This document shows, in pieces, positions 36,801 through 45,411 of a stretch of DNA of 64,000 nucleotides (positions are counted from its first letter, which is position 1; the number at the start of each line of letters is the position of its first letter). Both the position numbers and the translations under genes were made by a program. Under the pieces are notes generated by a model. That model ran no database searches. It saw nothing but the letters and a program-made list of their open reading frames with translations, and was not told the origin of the DNA. The DNA is from Callorhinus ursinus. Its lineage: Eukaryota > Chordata > Mammalia > Carnivora > Otariidae. Where the stretch lies: positions 11,135,228 through 11,199,227 of the forward strand of contig NW_020312867.1 in the NCBI RefSeq assembly GCF_003265705.1, in the 5' to 3' direction.

Positions 36801-39800
36801 TGAGCCCTTGGTGTCTCCAGAGCAGGGTCATTCTATGAGGAGTGGTCCCCATGGGGAAGTGCTGGGGCACCAGGCGTCGCATCAGAAATCTGCAGGCTAG
36901 GCCCAGCTGGTCACAAGCGATACCCCTCAGAGACTCAGGAATTCTCCATGAGGGAGGACACACGGCAACCAGACTTTGGCGTTTCTCCCCTGACTCTCAC
37001 CCAGTGATGTGGTGACAGGCACGGTGACCCCATCACACCAACATCTGCTCCTTCCTCCTCCCCCTGAGCCCAGAACAGGGGCACAGTGCAGGTGGGGAGA
37101 ATGGGAGCTGGAGTCAAGGCTTGCTGGAAGAAGGTGGCATTGATCTGCTCAAGAGCGCTTAAGAACAGAACCCCCAGACACTCCCGGGCACCACATCCCC
37201 ATCTCTCCTCACTCACCCCTGAGCCCCCAAGTTACAGCCAGAGTGCCAGGAAGAAGAGGATGGTGGAGGGCGAATGCGCTCGTTGTCATCCTGCATCTGC
37301 AGACGGATGGGCCGGCGCAGCCCCCAGGAGATGTTCAGCAGCCCCTCCACGATGAACTCATCTTCCTCCTGCCCACAAAGCAATTGGCACGGTGAGCCAG
37401 ACCAGAAAACCCCGCAGAGGCCAGCAACACCCCGGGGGACGACGGACAGCGCCCTCGATGGGCCCTGGCTGGGCGCACCCAAGTTACACCTGCACCCCAG
37501 CCTCAAGACACACCCCACCACAAGCTACGCCCTGAAGACGACCTCACAAGTCAACCCAAAAGTTGCCTCAAAACTCAAATACCTGTGTGTAAATGATAAA
37601 AATGGGGTGTTTTTTTTTGTTTTTATACTTTAAAGAAAGAAGAAGACATCTCTTAGAGTAACTGAGACGAGCCTTACTAACAGAAGCCAGAGCTAGATTC
37701 TTGAATTAGCTACTTTCCCCTCCCCTACCACAGAAAGTCTTTAGCTATAACATATGTTTAGCAACCAGACCTGCTGGTTGAAGGAGATTTAAAGTAACAT
37801 TTCCCCAAGTTTATTCTACCGAATACTCGCGCCTCTCGCAGGTCAACCGGTTACCTCAAAAAGGGTGTCGGTGATCATGAGTTGGGAGATGATATGTCAA
37901 TCAGACTTCTTACCAGCAGAACTTCCCAGAGCTTTTAATTAGCTAATGTGCTACACTGCGGCTCTCCAAGAGGTGAATTAATCCTCCGATAATTCCAAAT
38001 TTATACTCAAGGGTTGTTGACTGCTAACAAGTTAAACATCAGACCCTTCTAAGGGCTTCGGCGTGTTTTGTCTCAAAGAACTGAGTCTCATTTATTATGA
38101 GTCTCTATTTAATCATAGAGCACTCTGAGAATTTATTCTCTAAGACGCACCGCAAAAAAGCTGTCCAAGGACCAAAATCTTGCGAATGGCCCAGCCACTC
38201 ACTAGAAGCTTTAAGGACAATGCCTAAAAGGGTCAGGCCTCCTTTCTCAAGTCTCAGAAAACCCCACAGCTGTCAGACCTGGGCCACGGCCATGTCTTCA
38301 GGATGAGCCACATGGATGAAGAGGACACCCGTCCAATGAACAACTGACCCGGATCCCAGGATCATCGCCAGAGAGGAGGAGAGAACAGAAGAAGCAGGAG
38401 AGGAGTAGAACAGCTTTCAGGCAGGTGGGGGTCTTGGGGGGAAAAGCTTTATGTAAGAATAGGCTGTACAGAGGGCCTTCTAGCTACCGTTATATTGCAT
38501 GATTTTAGGACAGGATTTAACCCAAAGTAGGACTTTGCCTACATGGACTGGTTTGAGGGACACAGAAAAAGCCACTGCATCTCACATACTCTCCCCAACC
38601 AGCCTGCCTTTGTAGCTGAAATTCTACCATCTGATATCTGTTTCTATGGATTGAATTGCCATGGCTTGATAACCTGAAAATGTGTTTAGAAGGGTATTAC
38701 ACATATCTTATCAGTCTAGAACACTTGAGTATAAATTACTCTACCTGGCTCCTACAAAACTCACCATCTACCTGATAACAGGCTTTACGGAAATGGATAC
38801 GGGATGAGTAAGCTAAGATTCGGGCTGGGGGAAGCCGGGTGGAGAGCAAAGCGCGTCCCAAGAAGGCACCGTAGGAAGACCACTGCAGTTGTGGGGAAGG
38901 GCCAAGCATTTCCAGGCAGAGCTGATGCGGCTTGCCCAGTTGCTGCAGCAATCAGATGTGGGCCCAGATGTGTAAACACAGAAGACTGAGGAAGTTTCCT
39001 GAATTGCCCGAGAAGCAGCAGCCTGCTTGAGCACCATGGGAAAGGGTCAGTTCATGAACGTCCCCCTTTAGAGGACCCCCTCCGAAACAGATGCTAGCCC
39101 AGCCTCACATCCATCCCCAGGAATGTCTCTGGAACAGAAAAGCTCATCCTCTTTAGAACAAAATGAGCCTGGGTTCCCCTTCTAAAGAACTCCAGAGACT
39201 CCCGCTAACATCCTAAATGAGAGGCCACTCCCAGGGGGCAGGAGAGGCAGGGACCTTGAGACCCTGGAGACATGGAGGCAGACTGGGCCGGCCCACGGCC
39301 CTTCCCCAGGGACTCCTTACCTCTCGGTGTCGGAGCTGCAAATTCTGGCCTTCGTAGTACAAATTGTAGGTCTTCAGATGCAGGAGAAGTTCATTCCTTA
39401 GGGCAAAATACAAAAGGTGTGACATTCTCAGCTGAAGCCACTTGTAATGCACCTGTTCCCTCTTTTCTCACCTCTAATCTGGCCTTCAGCCACCTAAGTC
39501 TGCGTGTCTGTCCACTGTCTTTTCTCCCTCACCTCTGCTATGAGTTAGAACAGGACAATCGCTACAGGCTTTCATGAGACTCAGAAACTTCTAGGCTTTT
39601 CAGAAAGTCAAAAGGGACAGGTCTGGACCCACTGACTTATAAGTGATAGACATGACCTTATGGTGTGTTTAAAAACTTACAAACTCCCATCAACAGTGGA
39701 GAGGATGAATAAAGGGAGCTGTGGTCATACAGTGGAATATTACGTAGCAACAAGAACATGAATGAGCCACATACAACATGGATGAATCTCACAGACATTG

Positions 39801-41039
39801 TGTTGAGTAGAAGAAGCCTGACACCAAAGGCCACGTATTGTATGATTCCATTTATATAAAGTTCAAAATGGATGTTGGAATTCACGATAGCATTCACCTT
39901 GGGGAGCAGTGACCACAAGGGGGCAGGAGGGGATTCTGGGCCCTAGCAATATTCTTTTCTACAAGCTTTTATCTCTTTTTATTCTATTTTAAGTGCTTTC
40001 AGTTTATTTAAAACAAATTTGGGGGGCGCCTGGCTGGCTCAGTGGGAGGGGCGTGTGACTCTTGATCTCAAGGGTCATGAGTTCAAGCCCCATGTTGGGT
40101 GTAGAGATTACTTAAATAAATAAACTTTAAAAAATGTTTTTAACTTGCAAATCTCCCTCTGAAACCCTATATCAGGCCTCCTTAGCTGTTAATACCTGGT
40201 TTCCAGGTGGTCCCCTGGAAACACAGCTCTATTGAACAAGAGGGAGCGAGGACTTCCCACCTTTGTGATCTGGATGAGCCCTGAGCCAACCTGAGAACAA
40301 TCTACCCAGGTTTTATCTGAAAGTGCCCACTAGTGCCTGAGGCCGGGAAAGGAGGGGCTTGAAGACATTGCCGTGTACTTCTGCCTGTACTCAGGCAAGA
40401 GGCTGTGGAGTTTGGTCTCTCTGAATTCAGCCATTCAATGGAGCGACTTGGGGGCCACACCAGAGGTCAAAGCTGGCTTGAAAGTCGAAGAAGCTCTTGA
40501 CAAGTTAAACCTAGAAAAATCGGAGTCATTCTATGCAAGCCTAAATGAATTAGTGAAAAATGTGACTCCAAATAACCTAACACAAAAAGCTGCTGGGTAC
40601 TTTCTTTTGAGCACAGAGATCTAAAATTACTGGCCAGTCGAGGTCCCTGGAGAAATCCCTCAATGAATCGATAAGAATGATCCATAGTTCACACAACTGT
40701 GTTTCTGTATGTGGCCAAATATGTGTAAAGGAATGAAAACAATCTGGTCTCGGATAAGTTAAGCATTTAGTTCAGATAGAGAGCATTCAGTATGAACAAA
40801 TCCCTGTGCTGGATATAAAAAGATATCCTCAAACTTATCATTTGAAAAGTCCATTTTGGCTCACATTAGCAAAAAATCCGAGCTCAAGAGATTTTAGTGC
40901 AGGGCGCCTGGGTGGCTCAGTTGGTTGAGCGACTGCCTTCGGCTCAGGTCATGGTCCTGGAGTCCCTGGATCGAGTTCCGCATTGGGCTCCCTGCTCGGC
41001 GGGGAGTCGGCTTCTCCCTCTGACCCTCCTTCCTCTCAT

Positions 41040-41078
<39 letters not shown>

Positions 41079-41591
41079 CTCTCTCTCAAATAAATAAATA
41101 AATAAAATCTTTAAAAAAAAGAGAGAGAGATTTTAGTGCATATAAAGCAATGAATCTGTCTCTTTCTGTTCAGGGGGCACCTGTGCCTATTCTGGTCAGA
41201 ACCCCGGCAGCACAGGGACACCACCCAGCGGGGACTCCCTCAGGGGACACCACAGACAGCTCAGGGGGCAGCCACCATTAATTCCTCCTTCCAGGACACC
41301 ATCTCTCTTGAACCCCCAAAGGTGCTGTGTCTTGAAGGTCCCCTTTACTTTGCTGTCCGTGGCCAGGCTCTGGGGCCATGTTTTTATCTAGAGCACCAAA
41401 CTTGCTGTGCTCTCACTCAGCTGCTTCCCTTCTTCCCACACACAGGACTCCCTGCCACCCATGAACGGAAGGGGTTTCCATCCACGTGGGACTGGCCACT
41501 GGGGACACAACACTAAAAGCCAAAAATCTTACTTGGAGATGTATTTATCTTGTCCACACGGGACTAGAGAGGTTTGGTGACTGTAGTCCAT
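27781..41591 (-). CDS. RASSF2: RASSF2, Ras association domain-containing protein 2 (10 coding exons, joined)
   Basis: Seen: ten exons on the minus strand (41591-41533, 39396-39321, 37368-37217, 34923-34835, 33815-33655, 32823-32722, 31833-31782, 31309-31188, 29410-29313, 27850-27781) join to 981 nt, giving 326 codons and a TGA stop. Every intron ends in AG; eight begin GT and one GC. The protein starts [19 protein letters not shown] and ends [14 protein letters not shown]. In order it has an N-terminal segment, a basic stretch (RRR near 150-152, RRIRRHR near 162-168), a Ras-association domain (about 176-264, start [16 protein letters not shown]) and a C-terminal SARAH helix (about 272-319). 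Known for the family: RASSF2 binds K-Ras through the RA domain and MST1/MST2 Hippo kinases through SARAH, shuttles between nucleus and cytoplasm, promotes apoptosis, and is silenced by promoter methylation in tumours. Length equals human RASSF2 as remembered. RASSF4 and RASSF6 are the closest alternatives, but the N-terminus and basic region fit RASSF2. Confidence 0.97.
28672..28925 (+). mobile_element. Carnivore L1-type 3' terminal fragment
   Basis: The text runs from GTGAAATAGGTGAAGGGGAT through CATGGTGAGCACTGAATAAT to a run of about 13 A. It resembles the 3' UTR end of carnivore LINE-1 elements (compare the copy at 48065-48550). No coding sequence remains. Confidence 0.6.
29254..29293. repeat. 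40-nt near-identical sequence, copy B (RASSF2 intron 9)
   Basis: Partner of 26328-26367 and 2.9 kb from it. In RASSF2 sense it begins about 20 nt inside intron 9, just after the exon 9 donor. It differs from copy A by one base. Confidence 0.9.
29313..29410 (-). CDS. RASSF2: RASSF2 coding exon 9 (SARAH domain)
   Basis: 98 nt encoding residues 272-303 ([20 protein letters not shown] then [12 protein letters not shown]) and two bases of Lys304. This is the amphipathic SARAH helix used for MST1/2 binding. The acceptor is CCCCAG|GTGGCC. The donor CGCAA|GTACGC is weaker than the others because the exon ends in A, not G. Confidence 0.96.
29985..30312 (+). mobile_element. Probable old LTR-type repeat (ERVL/MaLR-like), family unsure
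   Basis: Contains TTTATGACTTGCTTTGGTCA, an AATGGAATGTG motif and a 3' part with TTGTTACTGTAAGCAAAAGC then TGACTAACACG. This layout recalls mammalian LTR repeats ending in a 'tgctgcagcataacctgactaa'-like tail. It is diverged and non-coding. Confidence 0.4.
30620..31019. other. Assembly gap, 400 N
   Basis: Exactly 400 N inside RASSF2 intron 8. The left side is an A-rich (AAAAT)n-like tract and the right side (TTTAA)n. A 16-nt direct repeat brackets the whole low-complexity block (30522-30537 and 31048-31063). No coding exon is missing: exons 8 and 9 join in frame and match the expected protein. Confidence 0.99.
31188..31309 (-). CDS. RASSF2: RASSF2 coding exon 8 (end of RA domain)
   Basis: 122 nt completing Glu231 and encoding residues 232-271 ([20 protein letters not shown] then [20 protein letters not shown]). 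The acceptor is GTTCCAG|AGAAAC and the donor CGAT|GTGAGT. The phase 0 intron falls exactly between the RA and SARAH domains. Confidence 0.96.
31310..31781 (-). other. RASSF2 intron 7
   Basis: 472 nt with GTAAGT donor and TTCCAG acceptor. I recognise no repeat in it. Confidence 0.9.
31782..31833 (-). CDS. RASSF2: RASSF2 coding exon 7 (RA domain)
   Basis: 52 nt encoding residues 214-230 ([17 protein letters not shown]) and the first base of Glu231. The acceptor is TGATTCAG|ATCGAG and the donor GGTG|GTAAGT. Confidence 0.96.
32025..32200 (-). repeat. MIR SINE
   Basis: Typical reverse-strand MIR text: CATGCTCTGCACACGTTAAC, then TTATCTCATACTCCTGTCAG and CATTTTACAGAAGACAAAGC, followed by a GAGCTTAAGTCACTAGC-like end. 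Old and diverged. Confidence 0.75.
32455..32610. mobile_element. MER5-like hAT DNA transposon remnant
   Basis: Contains AGCACCAGAATCGCCTGCCA, TTCAGATTCAGCAGGTCTGA and CAAGCTCCCATGGGATGCTG. These correspond in order to the MER5A/B pattern (cagaatcacctg, gattcagtaggtctg, aagctcccaggtgatgctga). Confidence 0.65.
32722..32823 (-). CDS. RASSF2: RASSF2 coding exon 6 (start of RA domain; GC donor)
   Basis: 102 nt (34 codons), residues 180-213: [20 protein letters not shown] then [14 protein letters not shown]. The acceptor is TTGACAG|ACATCG. The donor reads AATTCAAG|GCAAGT, a GC donor in otherwise strong consensus. Reading frame and protein conservation require this junction, and no usable GT lies at the same position. 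Confidence 0.95.
32824..33654 (-). other. RASSF2 intron 5
   Basis: 831 nt, GC-rich, with a run of 18 C at 32956-32973 (poly-G in the pre-mRNA). I see no recognised mobile element. Confidence 0.85.
32956..32973. repeat. Homopolymer C18
   Basis: Eighteen consecutive C, about 130 nt upstream (in gene sense) of exon 6. On the transcribed RNA this is G18. Its length is likely to be unstable and hard to sequence. Confidence 0.95.
33655..33815 (-). CDS. RASSF2: RASSF2 coding exon 5 (basic, nuclear-localisation region)
   Basis: 161 nt encoding residues 126-179, from [20 protein letters not shown] through [19 protein letters not shown] to FYNHK. The arginine clusters match the bipartite nuclear localisation region described for RASSF2. 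The acceptor is CTCTTAG|ACTCC and the donor CACAAG|GTAGAG; the following intron is phase 0. Confidence 0.96.
34035..34205 (+). repeat. MIR SINE
   Basis: Well-preserved core: CCTCAGTTCCCTCATCTATA, AAATGGGCATAATAATAGCA and AGAGTGCTTGGCACAGCAGA follow the MIR consensus in order. Confidence 0.85.
34225..34560 (+). mobile_element. LINE-1 (L1M) 3'-region fragment
   Basis: Phrases such as CAGACCCAGAAATTCCACTT, CAAAAGACTGGAATGACTTC, AATGTCCATCAGTGAGGAG and CAATGGAATACAGCAAAGCC are typical of the end of L1 ORF2. Many stops; not functional. Confidence 0.7.
34835..34923 (-). CDS. RASSF2: RASSF2 coding exon 4 (variable linker)
   Basis: 89 nt encoding residues 97-125 ([20 protein letters not shown] then ENEQTPSPT) with Gly96 and Asp126 split at its edges. 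The acceptor is CCCCAG|CACC and the donor CCACAG|GTACAC. This is the least conserved segment compared with the human protein as remembered, as expected for a disordered linker. Confidence 0.95.
34924..37216 (-). other. RASSF2 intron 3
   Basis: 2.29 kb without any mobile element that I recognise. Short open frames on both strands look like chance. Confidence 0.8.
37217..37368 (-). CDS. RASSF2: RASSF2 coding exon 3
   Basis: 152 nt encoding residues 46-95 (from [20 protein letters not shown] to the proline/serine stretch and HSGCNLGAQ) plus two bases of Gly96. The acceptor is GGGCAG|GAGGAAG and the donor CAGGG|GTGAGT. Confidence 0.96.
37369..39320 (-). other. RASSF2 intron 2
   Basis: 1.95 kb without a recognised repeat. 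It includes a T-rich patch near 37610-37630. Confidence 0.8.
39321..39396 (-). CDS. RASSF2: RASSF2 coding exon 2
   Basis: 76 nt encoding the last base of Lys20 and residues 21-45 ([20 protein letters not shown], then LRHRE). The acceptor is CCCTAAG|GAATG and the donor GAGAG|GTAAGG. The intron after it is phase 0, and reading continues directly into EEDEF in the next exon. Confidence 0.96.
39660..39960 (+). mobile_element. LINE-1 (L1M) 3'-end fragment
   Basis: Recognisable text: CAACAGTGGAGAGGATGAAT, CAGTGGAATATTACGTAGCA, ATGGATGAATCTCACAGACA and TGTATGATTCCATTTATATA, the standard mammalian L1 ORF2-end/3' UTR pattern. Decayed. Confidence 0.8.
40022..40134 (+). mobile_element. CAN-SINE, short/old variant
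   Basis: GGCGCCTGGCTGGCTCAGTG head, GGGTCATGAGTTCAAGCCCC box B-like part, then an AAATAAATAAAC tail. It lacks the long CT-rich region. Confidence 0.85.
40902..41125 (+). mobile_element. CAN-SINE with 15-nt target-site duplication
   Basis: Complete element: GGGCGCCTGGGTGGCTCAGT head, (CT)n near 41041-41075, AAATAAATAAAT tail. It is flanked by perfect copies of AGAGATTTTAGTGCA at 40887-40901 and 41126-41140. Confidence 0.95.
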
Positions 41592-41623
41592 TCTTCTGTT
41601 CTATTTTCATCAGAAGGGGAGAC
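41533..41623 (-). CDS. RASSF2: RASSF2 first coding exon (start codon at 41591)
   Basis: The ATG is at 41591-41589 in strong Kozak context (A at -3, G at +4). It encodes residues 1-19 ([19 protein letters not shown]) and two bases of Lys20, then a clean donor CCAA|GTAAG. The 5' boundary is less certain. A TTTTTTCAAATATAG acceptor-like sequence places it at 41623, leaving 32 nt of 5' UTR in this exon. The nearer AACAG before the ATG lacks a pyrimidine tract. Confidence 0.92.
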
Positions 41624-42250
41624 CTATATTTGAAAAAAGACACAGGCCAAGTCAAGTTGGGTCCTTAGGAACTCAGCAGAATTTGGGCCAGGGGAGGGGG
41701 CACATGGCTCTCTGTTCCCACCCCAGATCCACAGCATGGGCCGCCCAACGCTGACCCAGGGCTAGTGAGATACCACACTGCTGACTGCTGCCTGTGCTTG
41801 TCACAGCCTCTGGGGAAAAAAACACCCAAAGGAGAGAGGACAACCCTTAGACGAACCCAGAACAAATGCTCCAGTCACAAGAATGTTGACACCCAAGGTG
41901 GTCCCAAGGGCGACCAACGTGTCTTCCCTGAAGAGATCTTCACAACACAGAATAGAGATGGGTCTGACAGGGAAGACTCAGGTTCCACTGAGGCACATTA
42001 TAGATGGGCCAGCCACCTAAAAATGCCCAGAGCTGGGTGCAGTAAACCACAGCATACACATCTACAATCGCCATTAAAATATGGTAATGTTAAAGGCAAT
42101 TAATTACCTGGGGAAATGACAACACGTTGTGAAAACACAGGTTACAAAACCATAAGTTCAATTTTGTTTAAAATATAAGTAAGCATCAAATATGCATATG
42201 TAAACATTTATATAAATGGATATATATATATTCAGATATTCAGATATATA
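41624..42250. other. Presumed RASSF2 5' intron, no repeat recognised
   Basis: Just upstream of the first coding exon. AT-rich toward 42180-42250 with a TATATATA run. No clear exon or regulatory element. Confidence 0.5.
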
Positions 42251-42252
42251 TG

Positions 42253-42475
42253 TCAGGGTTTCTCAGCCTCAGCACTATTGACATTTGGCTAAATCATTCT
42301 TTGTTGTGGGAACTGTCCTCTGCATTGGAGGATATTTAACAGCATCCCTGGCCTCTACCCACTGGATGCCGGCAGCACCAGCCAGTCATGACAATCAAAA
42401 ATGTCTCTGGACATTACCTAGTGTCCCCTGGGAGCTAAACTGTCCCCAGTTAAGAATCCCTGGCATATGTATATC
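42253..42475 (+). mobile_element. MER20-like hAT-Charlie DNA transposon remnant
   Basis: Contains CAGGGTTTCTCAGCCTCAGC, ACTATTGACATTTGGCTAAA, TTTAACAGCATCCCTGGCCT and ends CAGTTAAGAATCCCTGGC. The near-inverted ends (CAGGGTTTCTCA / GAATCCCTG) fit a hAT element. The subfamily name is tentative. Confidence 0.6.
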
Positions 42476-42529
42476 TGTATATAAATGAATGAAGGATTGG
42501 CTCTCTCTGGGGAATGGCATTACCCCAAA

Positions 42530-42960
42530 TTTTTTTCAAACATTTTATTATGAGAATTTTCAAACATAAAGATGAGGAATAAGACAATGAACAGCCAGGG
42601 ATGCATAGTTATTCTACCCCTAACATTTACTGGGGTACCTGGGTGGCTCAGTCAGTTAAGCGTCTGCCTTCAGCTCAGATCATGATCCCAGGGTCCTGGG
42701 ATGGAACCCCGTGTAGGTCTCCCTGCTCAGCGGGGAGCCTGCTTCTCCCTCTCCCTCTGTCCCTCCCTACCACTGGTGTTCTCTCTCCCACGCTCTTCTT
42801 TCTCCCACACTCTTCTCTCTCTCTCAAATAAATAAATCTTTAAAAAAAACATTAACTATCTTTCTTTATCACACATCCGTCCAGCTATACATTCCTTTAT
42901 CTATTCAATAATCCATCTTATTTTTGATGCATTTCAAAGTAAATTACACACAAAACAAGT
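42530..42960. mobile_element. L1M-type untranslated fragment, split by a CAN-SINE
   Basis: TTTTATTATGAGAATTTTCA with AAACATAAAGATGAGGAATA before the SINE, and ATTTTTGATGCATTTCAAAG after it, recall the old L1M 3' UTR ('attatggaaaatttcaaacatac'). Confidence 0.5.
42630..42848 (+). mobile_element. CAN-SINE
   Basis: GGGGTACCTGGGTGGCTCAG head, CAGCTCAGATCATGATCCCA middle, CT-rich body and AAATAAATAAATC tail. It is inserted in an older L1 untranslated fragment. Confidence 0.92.
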
Positions 42961-44391
42961 TTCATAATTTAAGAAGATTGAAATCATACCAAGTGTCTTC
43001 TCCAACCACAATGGTATGAAACTAGAAATCAACAGCAGGAGGAAAACTGGAAAAATCCATGACTATGTGGAAATTGAACAACACACTCCTGAACAACCCA
43101 TGGGTCAAAGAGGAACTCAAAATGGAAGTGAAAAATATCTGGAAACAAACAAAAACGGAAATACAACATACCAAAAGTTATGGGATACAACAAAAGCAGT
43201 TCTAAGAGGGAACTTTATAGCAATGAACACCTACATTAAGAAAAAAGAAAGATCCCAAATAAACAACCTCGAGGAACTAGAAAAAGAATAAACTAAGCCC
43301 AAAATTAGAAGAAGGAAGGAAATAACAAAGATCAGAGCAGAAATAAACGAGAGACCAGAAAACAATAGAAAAGATAAATGAAACTAAGCTGGTTCTTAGA
43401 AAAGATAAACAAAATTGACAAACCTTTAGCTAGACTAAGAGAAAAAACTCAAATAAACAAAATTAGACATGAAAAGGAGACATTACAACTGACACCAGAG
43501 AAATACAAATGATCTTAAGAGGCTACTGTGAACAATTATATGCCAATAAATTGGATAACCTAGAAGAAATGGATAAATTCCTAGAAACATAACCTACCAA
43601 GACTGAATCATGAAGAAAAAGAAAATCTGAATAGACCAATAATGAGTAAGATTGAATTAGTAATCAAAAACTTCTCAGGTTTTGAAAAGAAAAGCAAAGC
43701 CCAGGACCAGATGGTTTCACTGGTGAATTCTACCAAATATTTAAAGAAGAATCAATACCCAATCCTTCTCAAACTCTTCCAAAGAACCGAAGAAGAGGGA
43801 ACACTCCCAAACTCATTTTATGAGGCCAGTGTTACCCTGATACTCTTATAGCCAGGTAAACATACTACCAAACAAGAAAACTACAGGCTGATATGCCTGA
43901 TGAGTGTAAATGTAAAAATTCTCAAGAAAATACTAGCAAACCAAATTCAACAGTACATGAAAAAGATCATACAACATGATCAAGTTGGATTTATCCCTGG
44001 GATACAAGGATGGTTCCACACATGCAAATCACATATGATCACCTCGACAGATGCAGAAAAAGCATTTGACAAAATTCAACATCCTTTCATGACAAAAACT
44101 CCAACCAATTAGGTATAGAAGGAATATACCCCAACATAATAGAAGCCAGATACGACAAGCCCACAGCTAGCATCATACTCAACGGTGAAAAACTGAAAGT
44201 TTTTCTTCTGTGACCAGGAGCAAGACAAGGGTGCCCACTCTCACCACTCCTATTCAACACAGTACTGAAAATCCTTGCCAGAGCAATCAGGCAATAAAAA
44301 TAAATAAAAGACATTCAAATAAAAAAGGAAGAAGTAAAATTGTCTCTGTTTGCAATAATATGAGCTTATATATAGAATATCCTAAGGACTC

Positions 44392-44604
44392 CGTGGGGCA
44401 CCTGGGTGGCTCAGTCAGTTAAGCGTCGACTATTGATTTGGCTCAGGTCATGATATCAGGGTCATGATATGGAGCCCCGCGTCAGGCTCCACACTCAGTG
44501 GGGAGTCTGCTTCCCTCCCTCTCCCTCTGTCTTTCCCCCAACTCATGCATGCTCTCTCTCTCTCTCTCTCTCTCTCAAATAAATAAATAAATCTTAAAAA
44601 AAAG
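44392..44604 (+). mobile_element. CAN-SINE inserted in LINE-1
   Basis: GGGGCACCTGGGTGGCTCAG head, (CT)n then AAATAAATAAAT tail. A TCCTAAGGACTC duplication flanks it (44380-44391 and 44605-44616), so the insertion postdates the L1. Confidence 0.95.
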
Positions 44605-45324
44605 TCCTAAGGACTCAACCAAAAAATGGTTAGACTTAATCAATGAGTTCAGTAAAGGTGCGGCATACAAAATCAGCATTCAAAAATCAGTTGTGTTTCT
44701 ATACACTAACAGCAAACTATCTGAAAAAGAGATAATCCCATTTACAGTAGCATCAAAAAAATAAAATACTTAGGAATAAATTAACCAAGTGTGTGATAGA
44801 TCTGTACACTGAAAGTTAAATGACACTGATGAAAGAAATAGAAAAAAACAAACAAACAAATGGAAAGATATCCCATGTTCACAGATCAGAAGAATATTGT
44901 TAAGATGTCCATACTACCCAAAGCCACCTCTTGCTCAACATAATCACTATGAGAATTCCAATGGCATTTTTCACAGAAACAGAAAAAATGATCCTGAAAT
45001 TTATATGGAACAACAAAAGAACTCAAACAGCCAAAGCAATCCTGAGAAAGAACAAAGCTGGAGGCATCACACTTCATGATTTCAAAATGTATTACAAAAA
45101 CTATAGCAACCAAAACAGCATGATGCTGGCACATAGACCAATGGGACAGAATTAAAAGCCCAGAAATAAACCCATGCACATAAAATTAATATTTGACAAG
45201 GGAGCCAAGAATATGCAATGAGGGAAGAACTGTCTCTACAATGAATGTTGGAAAAATTGGAAACTCAAATGCAAAAGAATGACATTGGACCCCTATCTTA
45301 CACCAAGCACAAAAATTAATTTGA

Positions 45325-45411
45325 GGGGCACCTGGCTGGCTCAGCTGGTACAGCATGCAATTCGTGAGGTCATGAGTTCAAGCCCCATGTTGGGTGTGGA
45401 GACTACTTTAA
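45325..45411 (+). mobile_element. Short CAN-SINE inserted in LINE-1
   Basis: GGGGCACCTGGCTGGCTCAG head and CATGAGTTCAAGCCCCATGT middle. Flanks AAAAATTAATTTGA (45311-45324) and AAAAATTAACTTGA (45412-45425) are a 13/14 target-site duplication. Confidence 0.9.

Larger units (their letters stand above)
39397..41532 (-). other. RASSF2 intron 1 (between first two coding exons)
   Basis: 2.14 kb. It carries an L1M 3' fragment (39660-39960), a short CAN-SINE (40022-40134), an 83-codon plus-strand open frame (40373-40624) and a full CAN-SINE with clean target-site duplications (40902-41125). Confidence 0.85.

Noticed and set aside
40902..41125. tRNA gene based on the tRNA-like head of the CAN-SINEs
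   Set aside because: The A and B box-like parts belong to tRNA-derived SINEs with tails and target-site duplications. No complete cloverleaf gene was seen.
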